From an uncultured Granulosicoccaceae bacterium (GTDB taxonomy: Bacteria > Pseudomonadota > Gammaproteobacteria > Granulosicoccales > Granulosicoccaceae): a stretch of DNA of 14,186 nucleotides. The position numbers and the translations under genes were made by a program. This document shows, piece by piece, positions 7,281 through 14,186 of this stretch (the first letter of the stretch is position 1; each line of letters begins with the position of its first letter). The notes under the pieces are model-generated. The model ran no database searches and was not told the DNA's origin. It saw nothing but the letters and a program-made list of their open reading frames with translations. The DNA lies in the NCBI GenBank assembly GCA_937951695.1, contig CALFBL010000096.1:1-14186 (forward strand), written 5' to 3'.

Positions 7281-7325
7281 CAGTAACCTCGGGAACTTTA
7301 AAGAAAACCAAGGAACAAATTGGCC

Positions 7326-7811
7326 ATGAAAAGACCATCCGTTCACCAGAATCGTGTCGATGCGATCATACGCCCAATACGCACGATAACAATGATTCTT
7401 TCGCTCTTCGCATCGCTGACAACGATCGCTATTGCCCATGACAGCTCGCTACAGCCCAACCCTTCCAAGCAGTTAAAATCGGCTGAACGATTGGTATACA
7501 AAAAGCAATACAAGAAAGCCATAACGACGTTGAAAAAAGTCACCAAAGCACAACCGCGCAACGCCGATGCTTGGAATCTGTTGGGCTTTGCATCGCGAAA
7601 CATTAATCAACTTGAGGCTGCGTCCCGGGCTTATGAAAACGCACTGAATGTAAACCCTGAGCATAAAGGTGCTTTGGAGTACCAAGGCCAATTGTTTATT
7701 TTCCTAAAAGATTTTGACGCCGCCAATGAAAACCTTAGAAAACTGGAAACCTTGTGCCCTGCTGGCTGTGAAGAACTGGACTACTTGCAGCAGGCTTTAG
7801 CAAAAACCTGA
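7326..7811 (+). CDS. Secreted tetratricopeptide-repeat protein
   Basis: A 161-residue protein with a basic N-terminus, a hydrophobic stretch at about 21-37 (ITMILSLFASLTTIAIA) and a probable signal-peptidase site before HDSS, so it is likely periplasmic. Tandem TPR units cover about 48-140. The clearest is AWNLLGFASRNINQLEAASR then AYENALNVNPEH (82-113), preceded by YKKQYKKAITTLKKV and followed by a third, weaker unit. The C-terminus carries LCPAGCEELDYLQQAL, a two-cysteine tail seen in a group of small proteobacterial TPR proteins. TPRs bind other proteins; the partner is unknown. Start choice is open: AAGGA at 7310-7314 is 11 nt before this ATG but 5 nt before an in-frame TTG at 7320, which would add two residues. 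Confidence 0.75.
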   Translation: MKRPSVHQNRVDAIIRPIRTITMILSLFASLTTIAIAHDSSLQPNPSKQLKSAERLVYKKQYKKAITTLKKVTKAQPRNADAWNLLGFASRNINQLEAASRAYENALNVNPEHKGALEYQGQLFIFLKDFDAANENLRKLETLCPAGCEELDYLQQALAKT

Positions 7812-7885
7812 GCGCCACAATAAAAGCAGGCAGGGACGGCGCGAAGATGGCGCAGGTGATGGGCAATTGCGCACTTGATGGCGGT

Positions 7886-8299
7886 TCACGCGGTTATAAA
7901 TTTTCCCATGCTCAGTCGATCCTCGGTTGCAAAGCCGATAGCGAGATAAAAGGCTTCCACCTCTGAATGGGTGGATCGGATCTGCAGGTTCACTTTCTCA
8001 GCCCCCAGACTTTTCAAGTGGGCCAGCGTGTGCTCTATTAACCTGGTACCAACTCCACCCCTTCGACTGCTTGGATGAACCGCTACGGCGTAGAGCCAGC
8101 CGCGGTGTCCATCGTATCCGGCCATACAAGCTCCGATAATGCTAGCGTTATCGGCAGCCACAAATATCAGATCGTCTACCTTGAGTTTTTCAGCAATGAC
8201 CTTATTGGGTTCGTTGTGAGCTGGATCATCTGGAAATACGGTGCGCCATAGATCCACGAGCTGGGTGTGGTCAGTTGCGCTGTATTGGCGGTACTGCAT
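7886..8299 (-). CDS. ypeA: GNAT-family acetyltransferase, YpeA-like
   Basis: A 137-residue GNAT-fold N-acetyltransferase that would transfer an acetyl group from acetyl-CoA to an amine; the substrate is unknown. The acetyl-CoA loop is RRGGVGTRL (79-87) after the beta-4 strand YAVAVHPSSR. The pieces GACMAGYDGHRG (57-68), FYLAIGF (117-123) and the terminal LSMGK are characteristic of E. coli YpeA and its relatives. It starts 12 nt after the glmS stop codon on the same strand, so it is likely the third gene of a glmU-glmS unit. Only a weak Shine-Dalgarno is present. It converges on the TPR gene across 74 bp in which I see no clear terminator. Family is confident; calling it the true YpeA orthologue is less so. 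Confidence 0.82.
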   Translation of the reverse strand: MQYRQYSATDHTQLVDLWRTVFPDDPAHNEPNKVIAEKLKVDDLIFVAADNASIIGACMAGYDGHRGWLYAVAVHPSSRRGGVGTRLIEHTLAHLKSLGAEKVNLQIRSTHSEVEAFYLAIGFATEDRLSMGKFITA

Positions 8300-8347
8300 T
8301 TGATTACCGTATTACTCCACCGTCACCGACTTAGCTAGGTTGCGCGG
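8287..8347. other. Potential, apparently unoccupied, Tn7 attachment region at the glmS 3' end
   Basis: In bacteria where it has been studied, TnsD of Tn7 recognises the last codons of glmS, and Tn7 inserts about 25 bp beyond the stop. Here the conserved C-terminal coding stretch for PRNLAKSVTVE is intact (8312-8344). The expected insertion point, around 8287, falls just inside the start of the ypeA-like gene. No Tn7-like end or transposition gene is seen. The site is predicted by homology only. Confidence 0.4.
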
Positions 8348-10144
8348 CTGATCCACGTCTGTTCCTTTGATGATGGCGACGTGATACGACAACAGTTGCA
8401 ACGGGATCGTGTACACAATAGGCGCGACAATCGGATCACACGCAGGCACCTCAAGCACCTTCATGGTGTCATCACTGTTAAAGTTTGCCGCTTTATCAGC
8501 GAATACATACATCAAACTGCCCCGGGCACGAACCTCTTCTACATTCGACTTTAGTTTCTCAACCAATTCGTTATTTGGGGCAACCACTATCACCGGCATA
8601 TCCGCATCAATCAGCGCCAGGGGACCGTGCTTGAGCTCACCGGCGGCGTAGGCTTCAGCGTGTATGTAGGAAATCTCTTTTAACTTCAGAGCACCTTCCA
8701 TCGCAATGGGGTATTGATCGCCACGCCCCAAGAACAAACTGTGGTGCTTGTCGGCAAAGTCTTCAGCAAGATCCTGAATTGCTTCGTCCATACCCAGTAC
8801 TTGTTCTATCTTTGCCGGCAATGCCTGCACTGCTGACGCGATCTGGCTGCCTTTCTCTTCCGACATGCCGCGGTGCTTACCGATAGCAGCAGCCAACAGT
8901 AACAACCCTGTCAGCTGTACGGTAAACGCCTTCGTAGAGGCCACACCAATTTCAGCGCCAGCTTTCATCAAGTACGCCATGTCCGACTCACGCACCAAGG
9001 ATGAACCATCAACGTTGCAGATCGTCAGACTGGTCATATAGCCTTGTTCTTTAGCCAAACGCAAAGCGGCAAGCGTATCCGCGGTTTCACCGGACTGGGA
9101 GATAGTGACCAGCAAGCTATTTGGGCGAACTATAGATTCACGGTAACGGTATTCAGAAGCAATTTCGACATTGCAGGTGACCCCACCGAAAGACTCAAAC
9201 CAATAGCGTGCTGTCATACCTGCGTGGTAGCTGGTACCGCAAGCAATGATCTGTACATGTTCAACCATTGGCAGCAACTCCACACCTTTTTCACCGAATG
9301 CCGAATCAGGCACCGTGGCACCTTCGAGTCGGCCAGAAACTGTACGCTGCACCGCTACCGGTTGCTCATAGATTTCTTTGAGCATGAAATGGCGGTAGTT
9401 ACCTTTGTCGCTTGAATCCTGCGCTAGAGTGGATTCTTCGATCTTGCGCTCTACCTCGTTACCGTCGACATCGACTATGGTTACCTTGGTGCGGGTTACT
9501 TCAGCTACATCACCTTCTTCCAGATACGCGAAGCGACGTGTGACTGGCAACAACGCCAGCTGATCAGATGCGATGAAGTTCTCACCGACGCCAAAACCGA
9601 TAACCAGTGGGCTACCCGAACGAGCAACGATCAATCGCTCCGGTTGTGTTCTATCCATGATCACGGTGCCATAAGCTCCTTCAAGACGGGCTGACAATTT
9701 CTGTACGGCCTGGAAAATGTTGTCCGATGTTTTCATCTCATGATCGATACCGTGAGCCATCACCTCTGTATCGGTGTCGGAGGTAAATATGTAACCCATC
9801 GCTTTTAGCTCGTCGCGAAGTTCGGTGTGGTTCTCGATGATGCCGTTGTGCACAACCGCGAACCGTTCACTTGAGACATGAGGGTGAGCGTTCGCCTCAT
9901 TGGGCTCACCATGCGTTGCCCAGCGCGTATGGGCGATGCCGGTGCCGCCGGGCATGCCCGCTTTAGCCACCGCATCCACCAGCTCTTTGACTTTTCCCAC
10001 ACGACGAACTCGCTGGAGTTCTCCGTCTGCGTTGATGGCCGCAATGCCCGCCGAGTCATACCCTCGGTATTCCAAGCTTTGCAAACCCATCAAAAGGATG
10101 TCAGCAATATCACGTTGCGCTACTGCGCCTACAATTCCACACAT
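8312..10144 (-). CDS. glmS: Glutamine-fructose-6-phosphate aminotransferase (isomerizing)
   Basis: Makes glucosamine-6-phosphate from fructose-6-phosphate and glutamine, the first step toward UDP-GlcNAc for peptidoglycan and LPS; cytoplasmic. At 610 residues it matches E. coli (609). The N-terminal glutaminase domain has Cys2, which becomes the nucleophile after Met removal, TRWATHG (73-79) and HNGIIEN (99-105). Two SIS sugar-isomerase domains follow: ACGTSYHAG (301-309), SQSGE (349-353) and STKAFT (403-408) in the first; KLKEISYIHAEAYAAGELKH (487-506) in the second. The C-terminus PRNLAKSVTVE carries the conserved Lys605. The start at 10144 is dictated by the need for Cys next to Met; an in-frame extension to 10195 would bury it. 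The gene begins 16 nt after glmU with no clear Shine-Dalgarno. No glmS ribozyme precedes it. Confidence 0.97.
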   Translation of the reverse strand: MCGIVGAVAQRDIADILLMGLQSLEYRGYDSAGIAAINADGELQRVRRVGKVKELVDAVAKAGMPGGTGIAHTRWATHGEPNEANAHPHVSSERFAVVHNGIIENHTELRDELKAMGYIFTSDTDTEVMAHGIDHEMKTSDNIFQAVQKLSARLEGAYGTVIMDRTQPERLIVARSGSPLVIGFGVGENFIASDQLALLPVTRRFAYLEEGDVAEVTRTKVTIVDVDGNEVERKIEESTLAQDSSDKGNYRHFMLKEIYEQPVAVQRTVSGRLEGATVPDSAFGEKGVELLPMVEHVQIIACGTSYHAGMTARYWFESFGGVTCNVEIASEYRYRESIVRPNSLLVTISQSGETADTLAALRLAKEQGYMTSLTICNVDGSSLVRESDMAYLMKAGAEIGVASTKAFTVQLTGLLLLAAAIGKHRGMSEEKGSQIASAVQALPAKIEQVLGMDEAIQDLAEDFADKHHSLFLGRGDQYPIAMEGALKLKEISYIHAEAYAAGELKHGPLALIDADMPVIVVAPNNELVEKLKSNVEEVRARGSLMYVFADKAANFNSDDTMKVLEVPACDPIVAPIVYTIPLQLLSYHVAIIKGTDVDQPRNLAKSVTVE

Positions 10145-10160
10145 GTGTCTTGGGTATCCG

Positions 10161-11531
10161 CTATGATTCTTTAACTGGTCGTTTCCAGCTATCAATAGTT
10201 GTTTGTTTTGCGCGCGTCACGGTCAACTGACCTTCCGGCGCTTCCTTGGAAATTGTACTTCCCGCACCAACCGTTGCATTCGCACCAATAACAACCGGTG
10301 CAACTAGAGCTGAGTTAGAGCCAATAAATGCGCCTGCACCAATCTCTGTCTTGTGTTTGTTTGCGCCATCGAAGTTGCACGTTATTGTGCCGGCGCCCAC
10401 GTTGACATTTTCAGCCAGTTCCGCGTCCCCGACGTAGCTCAAGTGATTCACCTTACTGCCCTTGCCGATACGCGCTTTTTTCACTTCAACAAAATTGCCG
10501 ATCTTCACGTTGTCATCAAACTCACAACCCGGTCGTAATCGGGCGTAGGGACCGATGTCGCCATTTTCACCGATCACAGAATCCTCGATCACACAGTTGG
10601 CCTTGATGGTGGTCCCATCGCCAATCGTGGCATTACAAAATGTGCAATTGGGACCAATACTGACATTATTGCCCACGTGGCAGTGGCCAATAAAGACGGC
10701 GTTGATGTCGATGTCGACATCCGTTCCGTGTGTCAAGACGCCGCGAATATCGACGCGTGATGGATCATGCAGCGTTACACCGCCTTCCATTAATGTCTGT
10801 GCCTGATTCCACTGATGCACGCGTTCAAGGGTGGCCAGTTGCACGCGACTGTTCACACCGTCTGTTTCCCAGGCGTCATCGGGATGAATGGCCTGTACAG
10901 ACACCTTGTTTTCAACCGCGAGACTGATTAAGTCGGTCAAATAATATTCACCTTGGGCATTGTCGTTGCCGATTTGCTGCAACAAGCTAAGGAGCCATTT
11001 GCCCCGAATCGAGATAACACCGCAGTTGCCTTCTTTGATGGCCAACTGTTGCGGGCTGGCGTCCTTTTGTTCGACGATTCCGATGATGTCGCCGTCGGCG
11101 CTGTTACCTTGCCGGATGATGCGACCGTACCCTGTCGGGTCGTCCATCTGCAGCGTCAGCAAGCCAATGCAGGAATCGGTGACAACATCCAGTAATTTTT
11201 GATAGGTCGATGCCCGAGTCAATGGCACATCGCCGTAGGTCAACAACACGGTATCGTCGTCCTGAATCCCTTCCAGTCCTTGCATCACGGCATGGGCTGT
11301 ACCCAACTGTTCGGTTTGCATCGCCCACTGAACATTCTGCTCTATGCTCTGTTTGACTTTTTCCGCACCGTGCCCGATCACCACTGTGATACCCGAGGCG
11401 TTCAGCGATAGCCCGGTGTCGATAACGTGCCCGAGCAATGGTTTGCCGGCCAAGGGATGCAACACCTTGGGCAGTTGGGATTTCATGCGAGTACCCTTAC
11501 CCGCGGCGAGAATGATTAACCGGATTGCCAT
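10161..11531 (-). CDS. glmU: Bifunctional N-acetylglucosamine-1-phosphate uridyltransferase / glucosamine-1-phosphate acetyltransferase
   Basis: Catalyses the last two steps to UDP-GlcNAc: acetylation of glucosamine-1-phosphate, then uridylyl transfer; cytoplasmic and normally trimeric. The 456 residues equal the E. coli length. The N-terminal pyrophosphorylase domain has LAAGKGTRM (8-16), the substrate loop QTEQLGTAHAV (72-82), the metal-site YGD (99-101), GYGR (134-137) and Asn227. The C-terminal left-handed beta-helix of hexapeptide repeats runs from about 250, with RLRPG (331-335), catalytic His363 in KVNHLSYVGD, and GAGTITCNFDG (379-389). The ATG at 11531 is chosen for the family start (MAIRLIILAAG); upstream in-frame codons to 11573 would add 14 unrelated residues. 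It is the first gene of the glmU-glmS unit, downstream of the atp operon terminator, as in many gammaproteobacteria. Confidence 0.97.
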   Translation of the reverse strand: MAIRLIILAAGKGTRMKSQLPKVLHPLAGKPLLGHVIDTGLSLNASGITVVIGHGAEKVKQSIEQNVQWAMQTEQLGTAHAVMQGLEGIQDDDTVLLTYGDVPLTRASTYQKLLDVVTDSCIGLLTLQMDDPTGYGRIIRQGNSADGDIIGIVEQKDASPQQLAIKEGNCGVISIRGKWLLSLLQQIGNDNAQGEYYLTDLISLAVENKVSVQAIHPDDAWETDGVNSRVQLATLERVHQWNQAQTLMEGGVTLHDPSRVDIRGVLTHGTDVDIDINAVFIGHCHVGNNVSIGPNCTFCNATIGDGTTIKANCVIEDSVIGENGDIGPYARLRPGCEFDDNVKIGNFVEVKKARIGKGSKVNHLSYVGDAELAENVNVGAGTITCNFDGANKHKTEIGAGAFIGSNSALVAPVVIGANATVGAGSTISKEAPEGQLTVTRAKQTTIDSWKRPVKES

Positions 11532-11582
11532 AGCTGTGGTCGGTATCCTTTGGCTGACTGATGACTTCATCACAATACATCG

Positions 11583-11594
11583 ATTGCATGCAAT
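11583..11594. promoter_or_regulatory. Perfect 12-bp palindrome in the glmU upstream region
   Basis: ATTGCATGCAAT is a perfect inverted repeat, centred about 57 bp upstream of the glmU start codon. It lies in the only region between the atp terminator and glmU where a glmU promoter could be. I found no convincing -35/-10 pair there. It could be an operator or chance; the intergenic region holds no other gene. Confidence 0.25.
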
Positions 11595-11734
11595 AGCTTT
11601 ACGAACGGTATTTATCGATTATCGGACAAGGTGACGTAGCAATTCAGTCACCAATTTCAACGAACCGCATGATTTAACACAGATAGACCCATTGGGCAGA
11701 GTGTCAAAATCTAGCCGGATCTCCGTTTAAACCC

Positions 11735-11765
11735 AAAAAGGCGGAACAAGTAACCTTGTTCCGCC
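11735..11765 (-). terminator. Intrinsic terminator of the atp operon
   Basis: On the minus strand a perfect 11-bp GC-rich stem (GGCGGAACAAG paired with CTTGTTCCGCC) closes a four-base loop (GTTA) and is followed directly by five T residues. It begins about 43 nt past the atpC stop codon and separates the ATP synthase operon from glmU. It is the clearest terminator in the window. Confidence 0.92.
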
Positions 11766-11807
11766 CTTCATCGTGCTGACATCCTCGTCAAAATCAGAGA
11801 TTGGCCA

Positions 11808-12227
11808 TCAATTTTGACGAAGCTTCTTTATCAGATGCAACTGCGCCGAAGCTTGCGCCAAGCGTTCCTGAACTTCAGCAAAATTCACCTCACTCGGTGA
11901 ACCCGCCAGCATGGCGATCGCTTCTTCCTTCGCTTTCAAGGCTGCGGCTTCATCGATCTCGTCGCCGCGCAACGCCGCATCCGCCAATATAGTGACGTGG
12001 TGTGGCTGTACTTCCAAAATCCCACCCGACACGTAAATATCGACACCTTCACCGTCCCCTGCCGCTTTCACCATAACTTCACCGGGCTTGATACCGGTGA
12101 TGAACGGCGCGTGACCTGGGGCTATACCCACCTCACCCATCTGCGCTGAGACCGTCACCATCGTGGCTTCACCCGAGAAGATTTCCTTCTCGGCGCTCAC
12201 GATGTCAACTTTGAGTGTGGACGCCAT
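11808..12227 (-). CDS. atpC: F1F0 ATP synthase epsilon subunit
   Basis: Part of the central stalk of F1, on the cytoplasmic face of the inner membrane; couples rotation to catalysis and inhibits ATP hydrolysis. At 139 residues it equals the E. coli length. The N-terminal beta-sandwich (about 1-86) contains the conserved GEVGIAPGHAPFITGIKPGE (31-50) and YVSGGILEVQPHHVTILAD (65-83). The C-terminal helical hairpin (about 88-139) is the mobile inhibitory arm. The ATG lies 2 nt after the atpD stop, so the two are translationally coupled. It is the last gene of the operon, followed by the terminator at 11735-11765. Confidence 0.96.
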   Translation of the reverse strand: MASTLKVDIVSAEKEIFSGEATMVTVSAQMGEVGIAPGHAPFITGIKPGEVMVKAAGDGEGVDIYVSGGILEVQPHHVTILADAALRGDEIDEAAALKAKEEAIAMLAGSPSEVNFAEVQERLAQASAQLHLIKKLRQN

Positions 12228-12229
12228 GG

Positions 12230-13609
12230 TTACGCGCTCTTCTTATGGTTTTCAAGCACTTCTTCGATCGTGCCTTGCATATAGAACGCTTGCTCTGGCA
12301 AGTGATCGTATTCACCGGCCACGATGCCGTTGAACGCATGGATAGTGTCTTTCAAAGAAACGTACTTACCTGGAGAACCAGTGAAGACCTCAGCCACGAA
12401 GAACGGCTGTGACAGATAGCGCTGTACTTTACGAGCACGCGATACCACCTGTTTGTCTTCTTCCGAGAGCTCATCCATGCCGAGAATCGCGATGATGTCA
12501 CGCAGTTCCTTATAACGCTGAAGTGTGTTCTGCACGCCACGTGCGCAGTCGTAATGCTCTTGACCCACCACTTGTGGATCAAGCTGACGACTGGTGGAAT
12601 CGAGTGGATCCACCGCGGGGTAGATACCCAATTCTGCGATATTACGTGACAGTACGACGGTCGCATCCAAATGAGCAAAAGTGGTTGCCGGAGACGGATC
12701 GGTCAAGTCATCCGCCGGTACGTAAACCGCTTGAATGGAGGTGATCGAACCAGTCTTGGTAGAGGTGATTCGCTCTTGCAGAGCACCCATCTCTTGCGCT
12801 AGTGTAGGCTGGTAGCCTACCGCTGATGGCATACGGCCGAGCAGTGCTGATACTTCTGTTCCAGCCAGAGTGTAACGGTAGATGTTGTCGATAAACATCA
12901 AAACGTCACGGCCTTCATCACGGAAAAATTCTGCCATGGTCAGGCCAGTTAGTGCAACCCGCAAACGGTTACCCGGAGGCTCATTCATCTGACCGTATAC
13001 CAGTGCTACTTTGTCCAGTACGTTGGAATCTTTCATCTCGTGGTAGAAATCGTTTCCTTCGCGAGTCCGCTCACCCACGCCCGCAAATACCGAAAAGCCC
13101 GAGTGTTCTGCTGCGATGTTACGGATGAGTTCCATCATGTTGACGGTCTTACCGACACCCGCACCACCAAACAAACCCACTTTTCCGCCTTTTGCAAACG
13201 GGCAAAGTAAGTCGATGACCTTGATGCCGGTTTCCAGTAGTTCGGTAGAACCTGATTGCTCGGCGTATGAAGGTGGCTGGCGATGAATAGGCATCCGGTC
13301 TTCCGTAGCAATCGGACCTGCCTCATCGATCGGATGCCCAAGCACGTTCATGATACGACCCAGTGTGGCCTGGCCAACCGGTACCGAGATGGGTGCACCG
13401 GTGTTAGTCACGCTCAAACCACGCTTTAACCCGTCAGAGGTACCCATAGCGATGGTTCGTACCACTCCGTCACCGAGTTGGCCCTGAACTTCAAGCACCG
13501 TCTCGGTGTCTTCAACGTTCAATGCATCGTAGGTCTTCGGTACATCGGTACGCGGGAATTCCACGTCGATTACCGCACCAATGATTTCGACTATTCGTCC
13601 GTTACTCAT
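12230..13609 (-). CDS. atpD: F1F0 ATP synthase beta subunit
   Basis: The catalytic subunit of F1, which makes ATP from ADP and phosphate. At 459 residues it is one shorter than E. coli AtpD and follows it almost residue for residue. It has P-loop GGAGVGKT (148-155), catalytic Glu in GERTREGND (180 within 179-187), a Walker B region VLMFIDNIYRY, the signature PAVDPLDSTSR and the C-terminal DELSEED lever. All active-site residues are intact. It lies 33 nt downstream of atpG and 2 nt upstream of atpC. A GGTGAG about 10 nt before the ATG is a plausible Shine-Dalgarno. Confidence 0.98.
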   Translation of the reverse strand: MSNGRIVEIIGAVIDVEFPRTDVPKTYDALNVEDTETVLEVQGQLGDGVVRTIAMGTSDGLKRGLSVTNTGAPISVPVGQATLGRIMNVLGHPIDEAGPIATEDRMPIHRQPPSYAEQSGSTELLETGIKVIDLLCPFAKGGKVGLFGGAGVGKTVNMMELIRNIAAEHSGFSVFAGVGERTREGNDFYHEMKDSNVLDKVALVYGQMNEPPGNRLRVALTGLTMAEFFRDEGRDVLMFIDNIYRYTLAGTEVSALLGRMPSAVGYQPTLAQEMGALQERITSTKTGSITSIQAVYVPADDLTDPSPATTFAHLDATVVLSRNIAELGIYPAVDPLDSTSRQLDPQVVGQEHYDCARGVQNTLQRYKELRDIIAILGMDELSEEDKQVVSRARKVQRYLSQPFFVAEVFTGSPGKYVSLKDTIHAFNGIVAGEYDHLPEQAFYMQGTIEEVLENHKKSA

Positions 13610-13642
13610 GTTTGCTGTCTCACCAAAAATAAATTCGTGACC

Positions 13643-14186
13643 CTAAACCGCTGCCGCGCCGCCAACGATTTCGGAAATTTCCTGAGTGATTGCCGCCTGG
13701 CGAGCTTTGTTGTAAACCAGTTGAAGTTCACCGATAAGCTCACCTGCGTTGTCCGATGCGCTCTTCAAGGCAATCATGCGAGCCGACATCTCACACGCCA
13801 CATTCTCAACCACTGCTTGATAGATCAGCGATTCGATGTAACGTGTCATCAGGTCATCGAGCACATCCTCTGCACTCGGTTCGTACAAATAATCCCAAGC
13901 GCTATTGCGCTCTTCGCCCAGATCAGCCACCGCAGGCAACAATTGCGATACTCGTGCAGTTTGGGTCATACTGTTAACAAATTCGGTATGCACTATGAAC
14001 AAACGATCCAGACGCCCTTCGTCGTATTGATCGAGCATGACACGCATGGCACCAATCAATTCGCTGAGCTCAGGCGCATCACCAAGATCAGTGACCGAAC
14101 CCACCACGTTGGCACCCATTCGAGCAAATGCCTGTGTGGCTTTCTTGCCGATGGTCACTACGTCGATCTCAGCGCCTTTCTCGTCC
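13643..14186 (-). CDS. atpG: F1F0 ATP synthase gamma subunit, N-terminus cut by window edge
   Basis: The rotor shaft of F1 that drives conformational change in the beta subunits. The reading frame stays open to the window edge, giving 180 visible residues starting DEKGAEIDVVTIGKKA. The family is about 287 residues, so roughly the first 107 lie outside. An in-frame GTG at 14158 is internal, not the start: the residues before it match the expected gamma sequence. Conserved blocks include LSELIGAMRVMLDQYDEGRL, SAWDYLYEPSAEDVLDDL and the C-terminal helix LQLVYNKARQAAITQEISEI, which lies in the F1 core. Spacing to atpD is 33 nt. Confidence 0.96.
   Translation of the reverse strand, partial: DEKGAEIDVVTIGKKATQAFARMGANVVGSVTDLGDAPELSELIGAMRVMLDQYDEGRLDRLFIVHTEFVNSMTQTARVSQLLPAVADLGEERNSAWDYLYEPSAEDVLDDLMTRYIESLIYQAVVENVACEMSARMIALKSASDNAGELIGELQLVYNKARQAAITQEISEIVGGAAAV

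Noticed and set aside
7281..7439. 53-residue extension of the EamA transporter
   Set aside because: Hydrophilic, Cys-rich and antisense to the TPR gene; a proper Shine-Dalgarno precedes the ATG at 7280.
7812..7885. Bidirectional terminator between the convergent TPR and ypeA-like genes
   Set aside because: Expected here, but I found no stem with a T-tract; only scattered GCGC pieces.
9044..9415. 123-codon plus-strand frame inside glmS
   Set aside because: Antisense shadow of a strongly conserved gene, with no family resemblance.
10145..10160. glmS ribozyme/riboswitch upstream of glmS
   Set aside because: Only 16 nt separate glmU and glmS; the ribozyme needs a leader of well over 100 nt and is typical of Firmicutes.
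10145..10195. N-terminal extension of GlmS by 17 residues
   Set aside because: GlmS needs Cys as the first residue after Met removal for glutaminase activity; the extension would overlap the end of glmU and block this.
11532..11573. N-terminal extension of GlmU by 14 residues from a GTG
   Set aside because: The ATG at 11531 gives exactly the standard 456-residue protein and family start; the extra residues are unlike the family.
1..14186. CRISPR arrays, tRNA or rRNA genes, insertion sequences, phage genes
   Set aside because: No repeat-spacer pattern, RNA gene sequence, transposase or terminal inverted repeat was recognised anywhere in the window.

Overview
The window looks like the chromosome of a Gram-negative gammaproteobacterium. 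The right-hand end carries atpG-atpD-atpC followed by glmU and glmS, all on the minus strand, which is the classic gammaproteobacterial order. AtpD and GlmU match the E. coli proteins closely in length and motifs. GlmU is 456 aa with His363 at the catalytic position of the acetyltransferase domain.

Right part (about 7886-14186, minus strand): the 3' end of the ATP synthase operon (atpG cut by the window edge, atpD, atpC) ends in a strong intrinsic terminator at 11735-11765. After an intergenic region of about 200 bp comes a second unit, glmU-glmS-ypeA-like acetyltransferase, with gaps of 16 and 12 nt. GlmS makes glucosamine-6-phosphate and GlmU makes UDP-GlcNAc, both for cell-wall and LPS synthesis. 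The glmS 3' end keeps the coding region that serves as the Tn7 target site in other bacteria, but no Tn7 ends are visible.

Middle part (about 5200-7811): a patchwork of small accessory genes. It holds a secreted TPR protein on the plus strand, a divergent EamA/DMT-type membrane transporter followed by a DUF3144 protein, a VOC/glyoxalase-fold protein, and an uncertain small reading frame of 65 codons.

Left part (1-5192): the most distinctive region. A minus-strand operon encodes a complete ABC importer: ATPase, two LplB/LplC-type permeases, and a periplasmic binding protein whose C-terminus lies beyond the window. Opposite it is a divergent GntR/FCD regulator. The binding protein resembles the alginate-binding proteins AlgQ1/AlgQ2 of Sphingomonas sp. 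A1 along its visible length, including the EF-hand-like calcium loop, and it has a Sec signal peptide without a lipobox. I infer that this is an AlgS-AlgM1-AlgM2-AlgQ type importer for alginate or related uronate oligosaccharides, controlled by the FCD regulator. A candidate promoter for the importer carries a perfect 10-bp palindrome over its -10 box. Catabolic genes such as alginate lyases would be expected just left of the window, but they are not visible here.
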